From assembly GCA_016719015.1 (NCBI GenBank), contig JADKAZ010000001.1, positions 124,001 through 188,000 of the forward strand: 64,000 nucleotides of DNA. The letters are read 5' to 3'. Each line of letters begins with the position of its first letter. Positions within the stretch are counted from its first letter, which is position 1. The position numbers were made by a program, and so were the translations under genes. Source of the DNA: Chitinophagaceae bacterium (GTDB lineage Bacteria; Bacteroidota; Bacteroidia; Chitinophagales; Chitinophagaceae). Positions 27,713-37,954 of this stretch are shown here, piece after piece. The notes below the pieces were generated by a model, which was not told the origin of the DNA, did no database searches, and saw only the letters and a program-made list of their open reading frames with translations.

Positions 27713-28060
27713 TCATTTGCTGGTGGAACGGAGGAAACTGCCACTCAAGGCCGCCAACCCTGCCACCAGCCCGCCAATAAGACCTGTTACTGCTATCAGC
27801 ACCAATGAATTGCCTCCTAATGGAAGAATTGAAGCAATCTTAGTTGATAAAACACCGTTATTCTTCATATCAATCCACCAGGCCAGGCCGGCCCACAAAA
27901 GAAATACTCCCAATAATCCCGCCAGAAATGCTTTCCCTGCTTTTTGATGAATGAGTACAGCTACCAGCAAAGATGTAATTGCCATTCCCCACCAGGGAAG
28001 AAATAAACCGCTGATAAATGCCAGTAATGCAGTTAAGAATGTTGCCGTTAAAAATTTCAT
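27713..28060 (-). CDS. Small membrane protein of unknown function
   Basis: 115 residues with about four hydrophobic segments (FLTATFLTALLAFISGLFLP, WGMAITSLLVAVLI, FLAGLLGVFLLWAGLAW and a Gly/Leu-rich last one), so an inner-membrane protein. A loop of about 20 residues (DMKNNGVLSTKIASILPLGG) lies between helices three and four. I recognise no family. It runs in the same direction as the penicillin acylase (78-base gap) and the DUF5686 gene. Confidence 0.65.
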   Translation of the reverse strand: MKFLTATFLTALLAFISGLFLPWWGMAITSLLVAVLIHQKAGKAFLAGLLGVFLLWAGLAWWIDMKNNGVLSTKIASILPLGGNSLVLIAVTGLIGGLVAGLAALSGSFLRSTSK

Positions 28061-28137
28061 GCTGTTTAATATTTCTGTTTCGTTAAAGACTCTTTACCAT
28101 CAGGGTTCATTCACCATTGCCTGTTCACTATTCACTA

Positions 28138-30579
28138 CTATCCTTTATCAAACTTCATCACCCACTTCACATTTTTATCTGTTTTATCTCCGTCCCGCAT
28201 AAACCAGAGCTTATTGTACTTTCCTTCCACCCAATTATTAATGTAATCATCATAATACTTGCTACCCGGGTTACCATTTTGCCCACCGGGATAAATACCA
28301 TATGCTTCTGTTGTGGCGGTAAGTTGAACAATCATCCGCCAACTTGGGCCATGACTATGTGTGACAGCATTAATAATATCTCCGTTTCCGCCTACCTTCA
28401 AATTAGGTCTTGCAAATCCTTTTAAGTCTTTTATTAAGTGATAAACTGTTGGATTCTTATACTTAGTCCATTCTAATTTTCCCTCCGCTTCGGCTTTAGC
28501 CAAATTAGCCGAAGCATTTTTCAACGCTGCTGTTACCAAATCATACAATGTTTCGTTTGCGGGAGTATTAATATTGTCAATAAATTTCATCGCAGAGTCT
28601 CTTTTCAGCAACTCCATAGTTATCTGTCGTCCCGGCCAGGGAGACATGGGCTTTGTCCTTGATAAATCATCTTTCCAGATTGCAACTTCAAGACTGTCCC
28701 ACCAGCATTGATATACTGTTTGCCCTTTTGAATCAGGAGCAGCCATCAAATCCCAGCTTTTAAAAAGGTCAAGATATTTTTTTTCTGTTGGAGACAATTC
28801 ATTTTCCTTCACATACTTCAATAATATTCCTCTTGCATCTTCTGCCAGTGTATTGAAATAATCATTCTGTAAGGCCATCATGTCTGCCGGTGTAATACCT
28901 GACATAGCGGATAATTTATTTTCGATTGTAACACCTCTTGCTGTTATATAACTTCCGGGAATAAAATAAGGATAGGTAGAATCAACAGGTCGCTGATTTG
29001 CACTTTCCAGAAAACCCCTTTCCGGATTTTTTGAATGCGGATTTTCTGCCTGCGGAATAAATCCCTGCCACATAAAGCTGCTGTCTTCACCGGGCATAAC
29101 GTATAATCCTTGCCCATTCCATCGTGCCGGAAATTTTCCTTGTTGCCAAATGGCTATGTCACCACTCTTGGAAGCAAAAACAAAATTCTGTCCCGGACAT
29201 TCAAATAATTTTATAGCTGCTGCATAATCATCATAATTATTCGCCCTGTTAAGCTTGTAGAAAGTGGCCGCCTCATTGCTGGGGTCATGCGCCACCCAAC
29301 GAACTGCGAGGTTTCTTTTCCCTCTTAAAGTGTCCGGATTACTTTCATCAAACATTACTGGACCAAAAACAGTATAGGCAACTGTATCTTTTATCTCAGC
29401 ACCACCTTTAACTTTTATCGTTTCTTCTTTCAGGGTTGTTTTTTCCCATTTCCCATTAAACCAGTATTCCTGTTTGCTTTTGTCTTTGAATTTTATTTCA
29501 TAATAATCCTTTACATCCCGTTGAGCATTGGTAACACCCCAGGCAATGCTGTCATTAAAACCAATAATAATAAAAGGACTGCCGGGTAATGAAACGCCAT
29601 ACGCATTGCTGGTTGGTGTCTTCAATTGAATTTCGTACCAGATAGAAGGCAATGAAAGTTCGAGATGCGGGTCGTTACACAAAATGGGTGCGCCACTTTG
29701 TGTTTTGCTTCCTGCCACCACCCAGTTGTTACTTCCATTATTGATATCGGGTTTTGAAATCTCCCGGGCTGCTACTGTTTCTTTTTTATCAAAGTAAAGG
29801 GAGTCGGCTGTTGCAGGCTTCACCGGCACTATTCCTGGCTTGTCAAAGACAGTCCCTTTTGGCACAATGGGCATTAATGAATCGGGTACTTGTGGGTACA
29901 TCATTTTTAATTCATCGGGAATAAACACAGATTTTGCATTTGTATTTGCCAGGTCACTTTCTGTACCTGAAGAAAGATTTTTAGCCATCATCTTGAGCAA
30001 TAAAGCCGAACGAAGATTGGACCATTTCTCTGGCTTAATATTTAGCAGTTTGTACTCAACCGGTATTTCAGTTTCTTTCAACGAATTAATATAGGCATTG
30101 ACTCCATTTGTATATGCATCAAACATGGCTTTTGATACGGGGTCTTTATCCACTTCCTTCATAGCATTTTCTGCTGCATACACCATCCCCAGTCTTCTTT
30201 GTTCTTTATCATAATTAATGGCTTTTTTTCCGGCGATCTCACTGGCTCTTCCGGCAGCGGCTTTTGTTTGTAAATCCATCTGGAACAGGCGGAACTTTGC
30301 ATGCAAATAACCCTGGATAAAATACAAGTCTTCATCATTCTCCGCAAATACATGCGGTACTAATCTTTCATCCAGGTAGACTTCAGCTTTCCCTTTCAAA
30401 TCCGGGAAGGTTAGGTCGGCGTCAAAACGTTGACCAGCCGGCTCGGCATTCTGCCAAAATCCATGTTGCGGACTTAAAAACTTTCCGGCTGGCATTGGTA
30501 ATGGGCCAAGTGGCCGGTTTAAGGCAAAAACAAGACCGGTAGTTGCAATGGTTGAAATAGCAAAAGGAATGATACGCAT
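28138..30579 (-). CDS. Penicillin acylase family protein (Ntn hydrolase)
   Basis: 813 residues. One N-terminal hydrophobic segment (about 1-21) indicates export. The alpha chain part follows (VPHVFAENDEDLYFIQGYLHA, about 73-95), then a spacer, and then the autocatalytic cleavage point NNGSNNWVVAG with the predicted N-terminal nucleophile Ser283. The beta chain carries LCNDPHLELSLPSIWYEI and the oxyanion residue region. Relatives cleave amide bonds in penicillin, cephalosporins or acyl-homoserine lactones (PvdQ, QuiP). The true substrate cannot be read from the sequence. Intact and standing alone. Confidence 0.9.
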   Translation of the reverse strand: MRIIPFAISTIATTGLVFALNRPLGPLPMPAGKFLSPQHGFWQNAEPAGQRFDADLTFPDLKGKAEVYLDERLVPHVFAENDEDLYFIQGYLHAKFRLFQMDLQTKAAAGRASEIAGKKAINYDKEQRRLGMVYAAENAMKEVDKDPVSKAMFDAYTNGVNAYINSLKETEIPVEYKLLNIKPEKWSNLRSALLLKMMAKNLSSGTESDLANTNAKSVFIPDELKMMYPQVPDSLMPIVPKGTVFDKPGIVPVKPATADSLYFDKKETVAAREISKPDINNGSNNWVVAGSKTQSGAPILCNDPHLELSLPSIWYEIQLKTPTSNAYGVSLPGSPFIIIGFNDSIAWGVTNAQRDVKDYYEIKFKDKSKQEYWFNGKWEKTTLKEETIKVKGGAEIKDTVAYTVFGPVMFDESNPDTLRGKRNLAVRWVAHDPSNEAATFYKLNRANNYDDYAAAIKLFECPGQNFVFASKSGDIAIWQQGKFPARWNGQGLYVMPGEDSSFMWQGFIPQAENPHSKNPERGFLESANQRPVDSTYPYFIPGSYITARGVTIENKLSAMSGITPADMMALQNDYFNTLAEDARGILLKYVKENELSPTEKKYLDLFKSWDLMAAPDSKGQTVYQCWWDSLEVAIWKDDLSRTKPMSPWPGRQITMELLKRDSAMKFIDNINTPANETLYDLVTAALKNASANLAKAEAEGKLEWTKYKNPTVYHLIKDLKGFARPNLKVGGNGDIINAVTHSHGPSWRMIVQLTATTEAYGIYPGGQNGNPGSKYYDDYINNWVEGKYNKLWFMRDGDKTDKNVKWVMKFDKG

Positions 30580-30659
30580 AAGCTAATAATGATGAGGAAA
30601 GATAAGGAGAAAAAGAATACACCCTGAACGACCTTCGCAACCTTCGCTAAGCTTGGTTG

Positions 30660-30679
30660 CCCTAAAGGGAGACTTAGGT
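30660..30679 (+). repeat. Short palindromic intergenic repeat, copy B (degenerate)
   Basis: Same plan as 63199-63223 in the same orientation: CCCTAAAGGG, then GACTTAGGT with one extra base. It lies in the 268-base gap between penicillin acylase (divergent) and LemA. Otherwise I see nothing in that gap apart from presumed promoters. Confidence 0.55.
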
Positions 30680-30847
30680 CACTAAGTCTGATAAATTGCA
30701 ATTCTTTCTTATAGAAATAAGTAACTATTACTGAGAGCCTACTTATTTTACCAATTGGAAATAATCTGTGATAATCTGTCTATTCTGCGTCAACAGTGTT
30801 CCAATTCATTTTTTTACTAATTTCAATGTCTATAAAACAAAACAACT

Positions 30848-31408
30848 ATGGTAATATTAATTGTAGTCGGTGTAATAGTATTGATTGTCTTTTGGCTTAT
30901 TAGCCTGTATAATGGATTGGTTCGTTTGCGCAACAGAAGGCAAAATGCTTTTGCTGATATTGATGTACAGCTCCGGCAGCGGCATGACCTTGTGCCGCAA
31001 TTAGTGGATACTGTAAAAGGTTATGCTTCGCATGAAAAAGAATTGCTACTGAAAGTAACAGAAGCAAGGACAGCGGCGATGGCTGCCACCACTATTGATG
31101 GTAAAATTGTAGCGGAGCAACAACTCTCCTCTGCCCTTGCCGGCTTAAAAGTGCAGGTAGAAGCTTATCCTGACCTGAAGGCCAATCAGAATTTTTTGCA
31201 ATTGCAGGAAGAACTTAGTGATATTGAAAACAAGCTGGCAGCGGCCCGACGGTTTTTCAATGCTGCTACTACGGAATACAATAATTCAGTGGAATCTTTT
31301 CCCAGCAACCTGGTGGCAAAAAACTTTGGTTTCAACAGGGAAATTATGTTTGACCTGGGTACAGATACCCGGAAGCAAATGGAAGAACCTCCTAAAATTC
31401 AATTTTAG
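30848..31408 (+). CDS. LemA family protein
   Basis: 186 residues. A single N-terminal membrane helix (VVGVIVLIVFWLISLY) is followed by the helical LemA domain with NGLVRLRNRRQNAFADIDVQ and LRQRHDLVPQLVDTVKGYA, the family signature. The bulk is usually placed outside the cytoplasm. It is 35 bases upstream of an M48 membrane protease gene in the same direction. LemA and HtpX-like proteases are frequent neighbours, so joint envelope quality control is a reasonable guess. ATG start, intact. Confidence 0.9.
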   Translation: MVILIVVGVIVLIVFWLISLYNGLVRLRNRRQNAFADIDVQLRQRHDLVPQLVDTVKGYASHEKELLLKVTEARTAAMAATTIDGKIVAEQQLSSALAGLKVQVEAYPDLKANQNFLQLQEELSDIENKLAAARRFFNAATTEYNNSVESFPSNLVAKNFGFNREIMFDLGTDTRKQMEEPPKIQF

Positions 31409-31443
31409 CCCCATCTCCGCCATTGGGCGGATAGTTAAACAAT

Positions 31444-32379
31444 ATGCAATACGTAGGTTTAGATAAGCAAATAAGAAAAAATAATTTCAATTCGCTTTTA
31501 TTATTAATAGCATTCCCCGCATTACTGCTGGGAATGCTTTATGCTTTAGCGTATTTTCTCCAAAACGAACACAAAGAAGATCCTGATGTAATTTTTCTTC
31601 AGGCCATGCCTTTCGTTCTTGGGGCTGTTGGCATTTGGTTTTTGATAGCCTGGGCAGGACATTCCGCTTTTATCAGGATGGCAACTGGTAGTAAAACTCT
31701 TGAAAGAATGGAGAACAAAAGGGTGTACAATCTGCTGGAGAACCTATGTATCTCGCAGGGGATGACGATGCCCAAATTATATATCATCGAAGATGATTCA
31801 TTGAATGCTTTCGCAAGTGGAATTAATGCCCGCAGTTATTCCATTTCTTTATCAAGAGGCATCATTAATAAATTAGATGATGACGAACTGGAAGGGGTGA
31901 TTGCTCATGAACTCACACATATCAAAAATAAAGATGTACGGTTACTGGTAGTCTCTATCATTTTTGTCGGCATATTTGCTTTCCTCGCCGAAGTTGCTTT
32001 TCGCAGTCTTCGCCATGTTGGTTCCGGCAGAAAAAGCAAAGACAGCAAAGGAAGCGGGGCCATTATTCTAATAGCAATTGTAGTAACAGCAGTCGCATAT
32101 TTTATTTCGATACTCCTTCGCTTTGGTATCAGCCGTAAAAGAGAATACCTGGCTGATGCAGGTAGCGCCGAAATGACGAAGAAGCCATATGCTCTTGCAA
32201 ATGCGTTACGAAAAATATCTGGCGACCCATTAATTGAAGCTGTAGAAAGCCGTGATGTGGCGCAGTTATTTATCGATAATCCTAAACCATCTGCTCACAA
32301 ATCTGCTTCATGGGATAATATGTTTGCTACGCATCCGCCGATTGAAAAGAGGATTGAGTTATTAGAACAGTTTGTTTAA
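31444..32379 (+). CDS. Membrane zinc metalloprotease, M48 family (HtpX-like)
   Basis: 311 residues. Two membrane helices are at about 15-40 and 52-75, the zinc motif HELTH at 155-159 lies inside VIAHELTHIKNKD, and two more helices are at about 168-185 and 200-222. The third ligand is probably the Glu in SRKREYLADAGS near 238. The C-terminus has the ATHPPIEKRIELLEQ string typical of M48B. The active site faces the cytoplasm in HtpX, which degrades misfolded membrane proteins. Probably cotranscribed with lemA. Confidence 0.92.
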   Translation: MQYVGLDKQIRKNNFNSLLLLIAFPALLLGMLYALAYFLQNEHKEDPDVIFLQAMPFVLGAVGIWFLIAWAGHSAFIRMATGSKTLERMENKRVYNLLENLCISQGMTMPKLYIIEDDSLNAFASGINARSYSISLSRGIINKLDDDELEGVIAHELTHIKNKDVRLLVVSIIFVGIFAFLAEVAFRSLRHVGSGRKSKDSKGSGAIILIAIVVTAVAYFISILLRFGISRKREYLADAGSAEMTKKPYALANALRKISGDPLIEAVESRDVAQLFIDNPKPSAHKSASWDNMFATHPPIEKRIELLEQFV

Positions 32380-32481
32380 TGAGTAGGGAGTCGTTAGCCA
32401 GATAAACTTACAAGGGTTATTTACTATATAACGGATTAATTTTAAACAAATCATTAAACGACCCGACTCTCAACTCCTAAC

Positions 32482-33138
32482 TCAGGACTCCTTCCCCCCC
32501 AACATAGGCACAAAAGAAAAATGGCCGAACACTTCTTCTTTGAATGAACCATTCTCCATTTTAGTTATCCGCATCATTTGTTGTAAATCCCCCGCCCCAA
32601 GAGGAATGACCATCATACCACCGGGTTTTAATTGTTCGAGTAGTCTTTGCGGGATCTCCGGTGCAGCTGCAGTAATAATAACTCTGTCGAAAGGAGCATA
32701 AGTTGGCAGTCCGAGGTATCCATCGCCATAAAAAAGTTTTATAGCACTGAATTTTTTTAAGAACTCAAATGTTTTATTGGAATCAAATAATTTTTTTTGC
32801 CGCTCAACAGTGTAGACCTGTGCCCCCATTTCTGCCAGCACTACTGCCTGGTAAGCACTGCCGGTTCCTATCTCCAGCACTTTCATAAATGGTTTCACCT
32901 CCAGCAACTGGCTTTGATAGGCTACCGTATAAGGTTGGGAGATCGTTTGTCCTTCACCAATCGGGAAAGCTTTGTCTTCATATGCCTGTTCATCAAAAGC
33001 AGAATCAAGAAAAAAATGCCGGGGAACTTCCAATATTGCATCCAGCACTCTGTCATCAGTAATTCCTTTGGAATGGATATGCTGGACTAATTTTTTGCGA
33101 AGGCCTTTGTGGCGGTAGGAGTCGTCGGTTGGTCTCAT
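32482..33138 (-). CDS. pcm: Protein-L-isoaspartate O-methyltransferase
   Basis: 218 residues. The motifs are VPRHFFLDSAFDEQAYEDKA with FPIGEGQTISQPYTVA, then SAM motif I VLEIGTGSAYQAVVLAEMGA, motif II DRVIITAAAPEIP and LKPGGMMVIPLG. The enzyme methylates isoaspartyl residues in damaged proteins to start their repair. The length is normal. It follows the phosphohexomutase gene in the same direction, but a strong hairpin separates them, so it probably has its own promoter. Confidence 0.93.
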   Translation of the reverse strand: MRPTDDSYRHKGLRKKLVQHIHSKGITDDRVLDAILEVPRHFFLDSAFDEQAYEDKAFPIGEGQTISQPYTVAYQSQLLEVKPFMKVLEIGTGSAYQAVVLAEMGAQVYTVERQKKLFDSNKTFEFLKKFSAIKLFYGDGYLGLPTYAPFDRVIITAAAPEIPQRLLEQLKPGGMMVIPLGAGDLQQMMRITKMENGSFKEEVFGHFSFVPMLGGKES

Positions 33139-33154
33139 AAGCAGGGCGAAAATA

Positions 33155-33184
33155 GTAAAGCAGCATTGTAATATGCTGCTTTAC
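33155..33184 (-). terminator. Terminator hairpin between the phosphohexomutase and pcm
   Basis: Perfect 12-base arms GTAAAGCAGCAT / ATGCTGCTTTAC with a six-base loop. On the minus strand it is followed by TATTTTC. It lies 18 bases beyond the phosphohexomutase stop. Confidence 0.78.
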
Positions 33185-33201
33185 AAAAATTAAATCTTGC
33201 G

Positions 33202-34924
33202 TTATAGTTTCATATCCGCAATCACCGCCTTTATCTTTTCATCCAGTTCCTTATTCTTCTTGTCAAAATCCCCGGCACTATTCAATTGCGTATTCACACT
33301 AAAATAAAATTTGATCTTCGGCTCCGTGCCACTCGGTCTTGCAGAGATACTGCTCCCATCTGCTAAGATAAATTGTAACACATTTGATTTAGGTAATTCG
33401 ATTTTCCACTCCTCTCCTGTTTGTGGATTGATCCCTTTTTGTAATTCATAATCCAGCAATTGTACAACGGCTGATCCATTGATCGACTTTGGGGGGTGGT
33501 TACGATAGCTTTCCATCATAGCTGCTATCTGTTGTTGGCCATCCATTCCCTTTTTGGTAATAGAAATAAGATGTTCTTTATAAAACCCATACTCTACATA
33601 CAAATCAATCATTTTCTCATACAGGCTTCTTCCTTTTTCTTTTTCATATGCCGCCATCTCACATAGCAATGCTACGGCACTGATGCCGTCTTTGTCCCTT
33701 ATCTTATCGCCAATCATCAACCCAAAACTTTCTTCACCGCCGATGATGTAGTTTTCTTTTCCTTCTTTTGCCCGTATCAAATCCGCTATCCATTTAAAAC
33801 CGGTTAATACCCGGTAACATCCCACATTATTTCCTTTAGCAATAGCATCAATCATTGGAGTGGTAACAATTGTCGTTATCACCATATCATTCGCTTTGGC
33901 AATTCCTTTGGCCTTCCTCGCTTCCAATAAATAATTAAAGGCCAGTACGGCTGTTTGGTTTCCATTCATCAACACCCATTTTCCGTTACTGTCTTTTACA
34001 CCAATAGCAATCCTGTCTGCATCCGGGTCTGTACCGCAGAGAATATCTGCATCCAGGCTTTCCGCCAGCTTTAAACCCAAACTCATCGCTTCACTTTCCT
34101 CGGGGTTCGGATATATAACCGTTGGAAAATTTCCGTCTGGGACACTTTGCTCTTTAACAATATGTACGTTTTCGAAGCCAAATTTTTTTCAGCACATCCG
34201 GTAACAAAGTGATACCTGTGCCATGTATAGATGTAAAAACAATTTTTAAATCTTTTTGCTTTGCAATTACCTCGGGGTAGACACTCAATTCTTTTACCAT
34301 CTCCATGTATACTTCATCTAATTCCTTACCTAGTATTGTAATATTGGCTTCACCACCGCTCCATTTCACATCATCCACCGATGCAATTTTATCTACTTCC
34401 TTAATTACATTCTTATCATGCGGAGGCACCAGTTGTGAGCCATCATCCCAGTAAGCTTTATAACCGTTGTATTCTTTCGGATTGTGCGAGGCCGTTACCA
34501 CCACTCCACCCTGGCATTTTAAGTGCCGGATAGCAAACGATAATTCAGGTGTTGGACGCAAATCTTCAAACAAAAAAACTTTAATACCGTTAGCTGCAAA
34601 TACATTGGCTGTTGTTTCAGCAAAGAAACGGCTGTTGTTGCGGCAGTCATGTGCAATAGCCACACTTACACCTTCCGGGAAACATTGCTTCAGGTAATTG
34701 GCATAACCTTGTGTAGCCATTCCTACCGTGTATTTGTTCATCCGGTTAGTACCCACTCCCATCAGGCCACGGAGACCCCCGGTACCAAACTCCAAATTTT
34801 TATAAAAAGCGTCGGCAAGCTCATTATGATTATCCTTTTGCAGCCTGCTTATTTCATCCCTGGTAGCCTGGTCAAAATTCCCGGCAAGCCAGGTATCAAT
34901 TTTTGCTTGTATTGCTGTGTCCAT
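33202..34924 (-). CDS. Phosphoglucomutase/phosphomannomutase family enzyme, frame broken in a T7 run
   Basis: The first frame (34924 to about 34190) has FGTGGLRGLMGVGTNRMN and the catalytic phosphoserine loop VVTASHNPKEYNGYKAYWDD. It fails at seven T on the plus strand (34183-34189). With six the chain reads on (KKFGFENVHIVKEQ) into the second frame, which has the metal loop CGTDPDADRIAIG, the sugar-binding GGEESFGLMIGD and the phosphate-binding SARPSGTEPKIKFY. The joined product is 573 residues, the usual length for this Bacteroidota/Firmicutes subfamily. It interconverts hexose 1- and 6-phosphates for glycogen, LPS and glycolysis. Homopolymer sequencing error is likeliest. Confidence 0.88.
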
Positions 34925-35078
34925 TAATTTTTAGTATTAAGGCCCTAAGTTATTGAATTTCACCTTTTCAATCTGCTTTTGGACAGGAAACGTAAATTTG
35001 TTGTTTATGAGGTCATCACCTATACAATTATCATCGTCATTTGTATTGCACAATTTATCGTCCCGTTTAAATACGAGC

Positions 35079-36083
35079 ATGTTGATGGTAATCCTTTTTA
35101 TTTCAACAATGGCTTTCTCACAAGTGGATTCTATAACCAACAACCCGGTTACAATTGACCTTACCACCAGTGAGAAACTTCGCACTATACCGGAAAAAAA
35201 TCTTTTGCAGGACCGCAATCAACAACTTACGCCGCAACAAAAGAAAAAACGGATCTGGTTAGTGGCTGGTGGGAATGTAGTGGCCTATAGCACCACCATG
35301 ATCGGCCTCTATTCAGCCTGGTACAAAGATTATCCTCAATCTGGTTTTCATAGTTTCAACGACTGGCCCGAATGGAAACAGGTAGATAAAGTGGGTCATT
35401 TCTATAGTGCCTACATTGAAAGCAGGGCCAGCATGGAACTCTGGCGATGGACAGGTATTGAAAGAAAGAAACGCATCTGGATTGGCGGCATGAGTGGTGC
35501 CTTTTACCAAACAGTTATCGAAGTTCTGGATGGATTCAGTGCAGAATGGGGATGGAGCTGGGCTGATTTCGGAGCCAACATATTAGGTAGTGGTGCCCTG
35601 GTGGCACAGGAGTTTGCCTGGGATGAGCAGCGTATTAAGTTTAAATTCTCCTTTCACAATAAAAATTACAACGACCCTAGTCTTAACAAGCGTAGCGATA
35701 TTTTATTTGGTAAATCTACTCCCGAACGTTTAATAAAAGATTACAACGGACAAACCTATTGGGCCAGTGCTAACCTGAAATCTTTTTTTCCGAAATCCAA
35801 ACTGCCGCCATGGCTTTCCTTGTCGCTTGGTTATGGAGCAGAGGGGTTATTTGGCGGTACAGAAAATATTGGCAAAGACGGCAATGGTAATATTATATTC
35901 AACAGGCCGGATATAAAAAGATACAGGCAGTGGTATCTTGCACCTGATATTGACCTCAGTAAAATAAAAACGAACAGTAAGGCCCTGAAATTTTTCCTAA
36001 CCTTTTTAAGTGCTTTTAAATTTCCGGCACCTGCGTTGGAATTCTCAAAAGGAAAATTTAAAGCACATTTATTGTATTTTTAA
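35079..36083 (+). CDS. DUF2279-type exported protein
   Basis: 334 residues from the ATG at 35079, which starts a signal peptide (MLMVILFISTMAFSQ). The frame opens from 34953 but the extra 42 residues are unlike a signal. The core has DWPEWKQVDKVGHFYSAYIE and GGMSGAFYQTVIEVLDGFSA followed by EWGWSWADFGANILGS, the His/Asp/Glu-rich pattern of YfiM/DUF2279 lipoprotein-like proteins. The C-terminal 130 residues are strand-like and may sit in the outer membrane. Function unknown. A lipoprotein gene follows 11 bases later, so they are probably cotranscribed. Confidence 0.75.
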   Translation: MLMVILFISTMAFSQVDSITNNPVTIDLTTSEKLRTIPEKNLLQDRNQQLTPQQKKKRIWLVAGGNVVAYSTTMIGLYSAWYKDYPQSGFHSFNDWPEWKQVDKVGHFYSAYIESRASMELWRWTGIERKKRIWIGGMSGAFYQTVIEVLDGFSAEWGWSWADFGANILGSGALVAQEFAWDEQRIKFKFSFHNKNYNDPSLNKRSDILFGKSTPERLIKDYNGQTYWASANLKSFFPKSKLPPWLSLSLGYGAEGLFGGTENIGKDGNGNIIFNRPDIKRYRQWYLAPDIDLSKIKTNSKALKFFLTFLSAFKFPAPALEFSKGKFKAHLLYF

Positions 36084-36094
36084 AAAAAATAATT

Positions 36095-36493
36095 ATGCCG
36101 AATTATTTAAAATTATTGGTGCTATCCATTCTTTTTGTCAGCTGCAACAAAGACAATAACAACACCCCAGCACCCGATGTACCCGGAACGATAACAGTTA
36201 CATCACCATCAGCAATTGCGATTTACACCAATGGCAATACCCTTAAAGTCGAGGGTGAGATGACGGATAATAATGGCCTCTCAACCGCCCGGGTGGAAAT
36301 AAGAAATAAAACAACCACTGCCCTATTATACCAGCAAAGTTCAACTACAGGCAGTGTATCATTTTACCGTTTTTTATGGAACTGGACTATTACCGGAATA
36401 ACCACCACCACTATTGCTACGGTTAAAATTGTTGCCCGGGATAAACAATCCAATGAAATTTCAAGAGAAATTGATGTAACGCTTGATAATTAA
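36095..36493 (+). CDS. Small lipoprotein with one Ig-like beta-sandwich
   Basis: 132 residues. A lipoprotein signal ends at FVSC (Cys near 17), then an Asn/Asp-rich tether (NKDNNNTPAPD). A single strand-rich domain of about 100 residues follows (ITVTSPSAIAIYTNGNTLKV, EGEMTDNNGLSTARVEIRNK, VKIVARDKQSNEI) that reads like the cadherin/Ig-like DUF4625 type. It is anchored at the cell surface or periplasm. Placed just after the DUF2279 gene with 11 bases between, so one transcript is likely. Role unknown. Confidence 0.7.
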   Translation: MPNYLKLLVLSILFVSCNKDNNNTPAPDVPGTITVTSPSAIAIYTNGNTLKVEGEMTDNNGLSTARVEIRNKTTTALLYQQSSTTGSVSFYRFLWNWTITGITTTTIATVKIVARDKQSNEISREIDVTLDN

Positions 36494-36571
36494 GAGACTG
36501 TAGTTTACTAGTTGACCAACAAAACAGTTACTCTTGGTTTACAAATCTTAAATTGCAGGTAATTGACTGCT

Positions 36572-37891
36572 ATGCAACTTGCCCAACAAATACTATTTAT
36601 CTTCCTTAGTGCTGTTTCCATCTGGCTTTTTACAAAAAAAGTAAAAGAAATCAGCCGTAACATTAAATTGGGAAGAGACGAAGACATTAGTGACAATAAA
36701 CCGCAACGATGGAAAAATCTCTTGTTGCTCGCCTTCGGACAAAAGAAAATGTTTCGAAACCCATTGGTGGCTGTTTTACATTTTTTTGTGTATGCTGGTT
36801 TTGTTATCATCAATATTGAAGTTCTTGAAATAGTACTGGACGGTATATTTGGCACCCATAGAATGTTTTCGCCGGTTTTGGGAGGCTTTTATACATTCCT
36901 GATTAATAGTTTTGAGGTGCTTGCATTACTGGTACTGGTTTCAGTTATTATTTTTCTTATCCGTAGAAATATAATTAAACTAAAACGTTTTGTCAGTAAA
37001 GACCTTGATGGGTGGCCCCGGAGTGATGCCAATTATATTTTGCTGATTGAAATAGTACTGATGTCGCTGTTTCTTTTTTTGAATGCAAGTGATACTTTAT
37101 TACAGGCACGGGGTGTAGAACATTATGCCGCACATCCAACAGGTAATTTTATTATCTCGCAATACTTACATCCTCTTTTAAATGGTATTGGAAATGAGGG
37201 CTTACAAATAATAGAAAGAGGTTGCTGGTGGCTGCACATCGTTGGCATCTTTGCATTTCTTAATTATCTCCCCTATTCCAAGCATCTTCATATAGTGCTG
37301 GCATTCCCCAATGCATGGTATGCGAATCTGCAACCAATGGGAAAAATGGAGAACATGGAATCCATACAAAAAGAAGTTTTGTATGCTATGCAACCTGAAT
37401 TAATCCCCGCTGGTGAACAAGCTGCTCCGCAAAAATTCGGGGCCAAAGACATCATGGATTTAAGCTGGAAAAATTTAATGGATGCTTACAGTTGTACTGA
37501 GTGTGGAAGATGTTCGGCAGCATGCCCTGCCAACCAAACAGGCAAACTGCTTTCTCCAAGAAAAATAATGATGGATACCCGTGACCGGATGGAAGTGGTG
37601 GGCAAAAACATTAACACCAACAAAGAATTTAAAGATGATGGCAAGAGTTTATTGCATGATTATATTTCTGTAGAGGAACTCCGGGCCTGTACCACCTGCA
37701 ATGCCTGCGTACAGGAATGTCCAGTCAGCATCAACCCACTGGATATTATCCTTGAACTGCGCCGTTACCTTGTAATGGAAGAAAGCAATTCACCGCAGGA
37801 GTGGGCCGGCATGTTCAGTAATGTAGAGAATAATTTTGCCCCCTGGAAATTCAGCCCGGATGAGAGGGATAAGTGGGTAGAAGAAGTATAG
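36572..37891 (+). CDS. Membrane (Fe-S) oxidoreductase subunit with two 4Fe-4S motifs
   Basis: 439 residues from the ATG at 36572 (a TTG at 36563 is in frame but less likely). Five or so membrane helices in the first 250 residues resemble a heme-b NarI/HdrE-type module, with His-containing segments such as VLHFFVYAGFVIINIEVLE. Two ferredoxin motifs follow: YSCTECGRCSAACPANQTGK and CTTCNACVQECPVSINP. The layout fits a fused HdrE/HdrC-like electron carrier linking the quinone pool to a CCG-domain protein. That likely partner is at 42432, five genes downstream, whereas such pairs are usually adjacent. Donor and acceptor unknown. Confidence 0.82.
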   Translation: MQLAQQILFIFLSAVSIWLFTKKVKEISRNIKLGRDEDISDNKPQRWKNLLLLAFGQKKMFRNPLVAVLHFFVYAGFVIINIEVLEIVLDGIFGTHRMFSPVLGGFYTFLINSFEVLALLVLVSVIIFLIRRNIIKLKRFVSKDLDGWPRSDANYILLIEIVLMSLFLFLNASDTLLQARGVEHYAAHPTGNFIISQYLHPLLNGIGNEGLQIIERGCWWLHIVGIFAFLNYLPYSKHLHIVLAFPNAWYANLQPMGKMENMESIQKEVLYAMQPELIPAGEQAAPQKFGAKDIMDLSWKNLMDAYSCTECGRCSAACPANQTGKLLSPRKIMMDTRDRMEVVGKNINTNKEFKDDGKSLLHDYISVEELRACTTCNACVQECPVSINPLDIILELRRYLVMEESNSPQEWAGMFSNVENNFAPWKFSPDERDKWVEEV

Positions 37892-37954
37892 GTTTTTTGA
37901 TAAGTAATGTGAAAAGAGTGAGGACAAGCTTCACCTTTTCAAAAAATATTCCCC

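Noticed and set aside
30580..30847. RNA gene in the gap between penicillin acylase and lemA
   Set aside because: Only a degenerate palindromic repeat and A/T-rich sequence are seen; no cloverleaf or riboswitch-like structure could be recognised.
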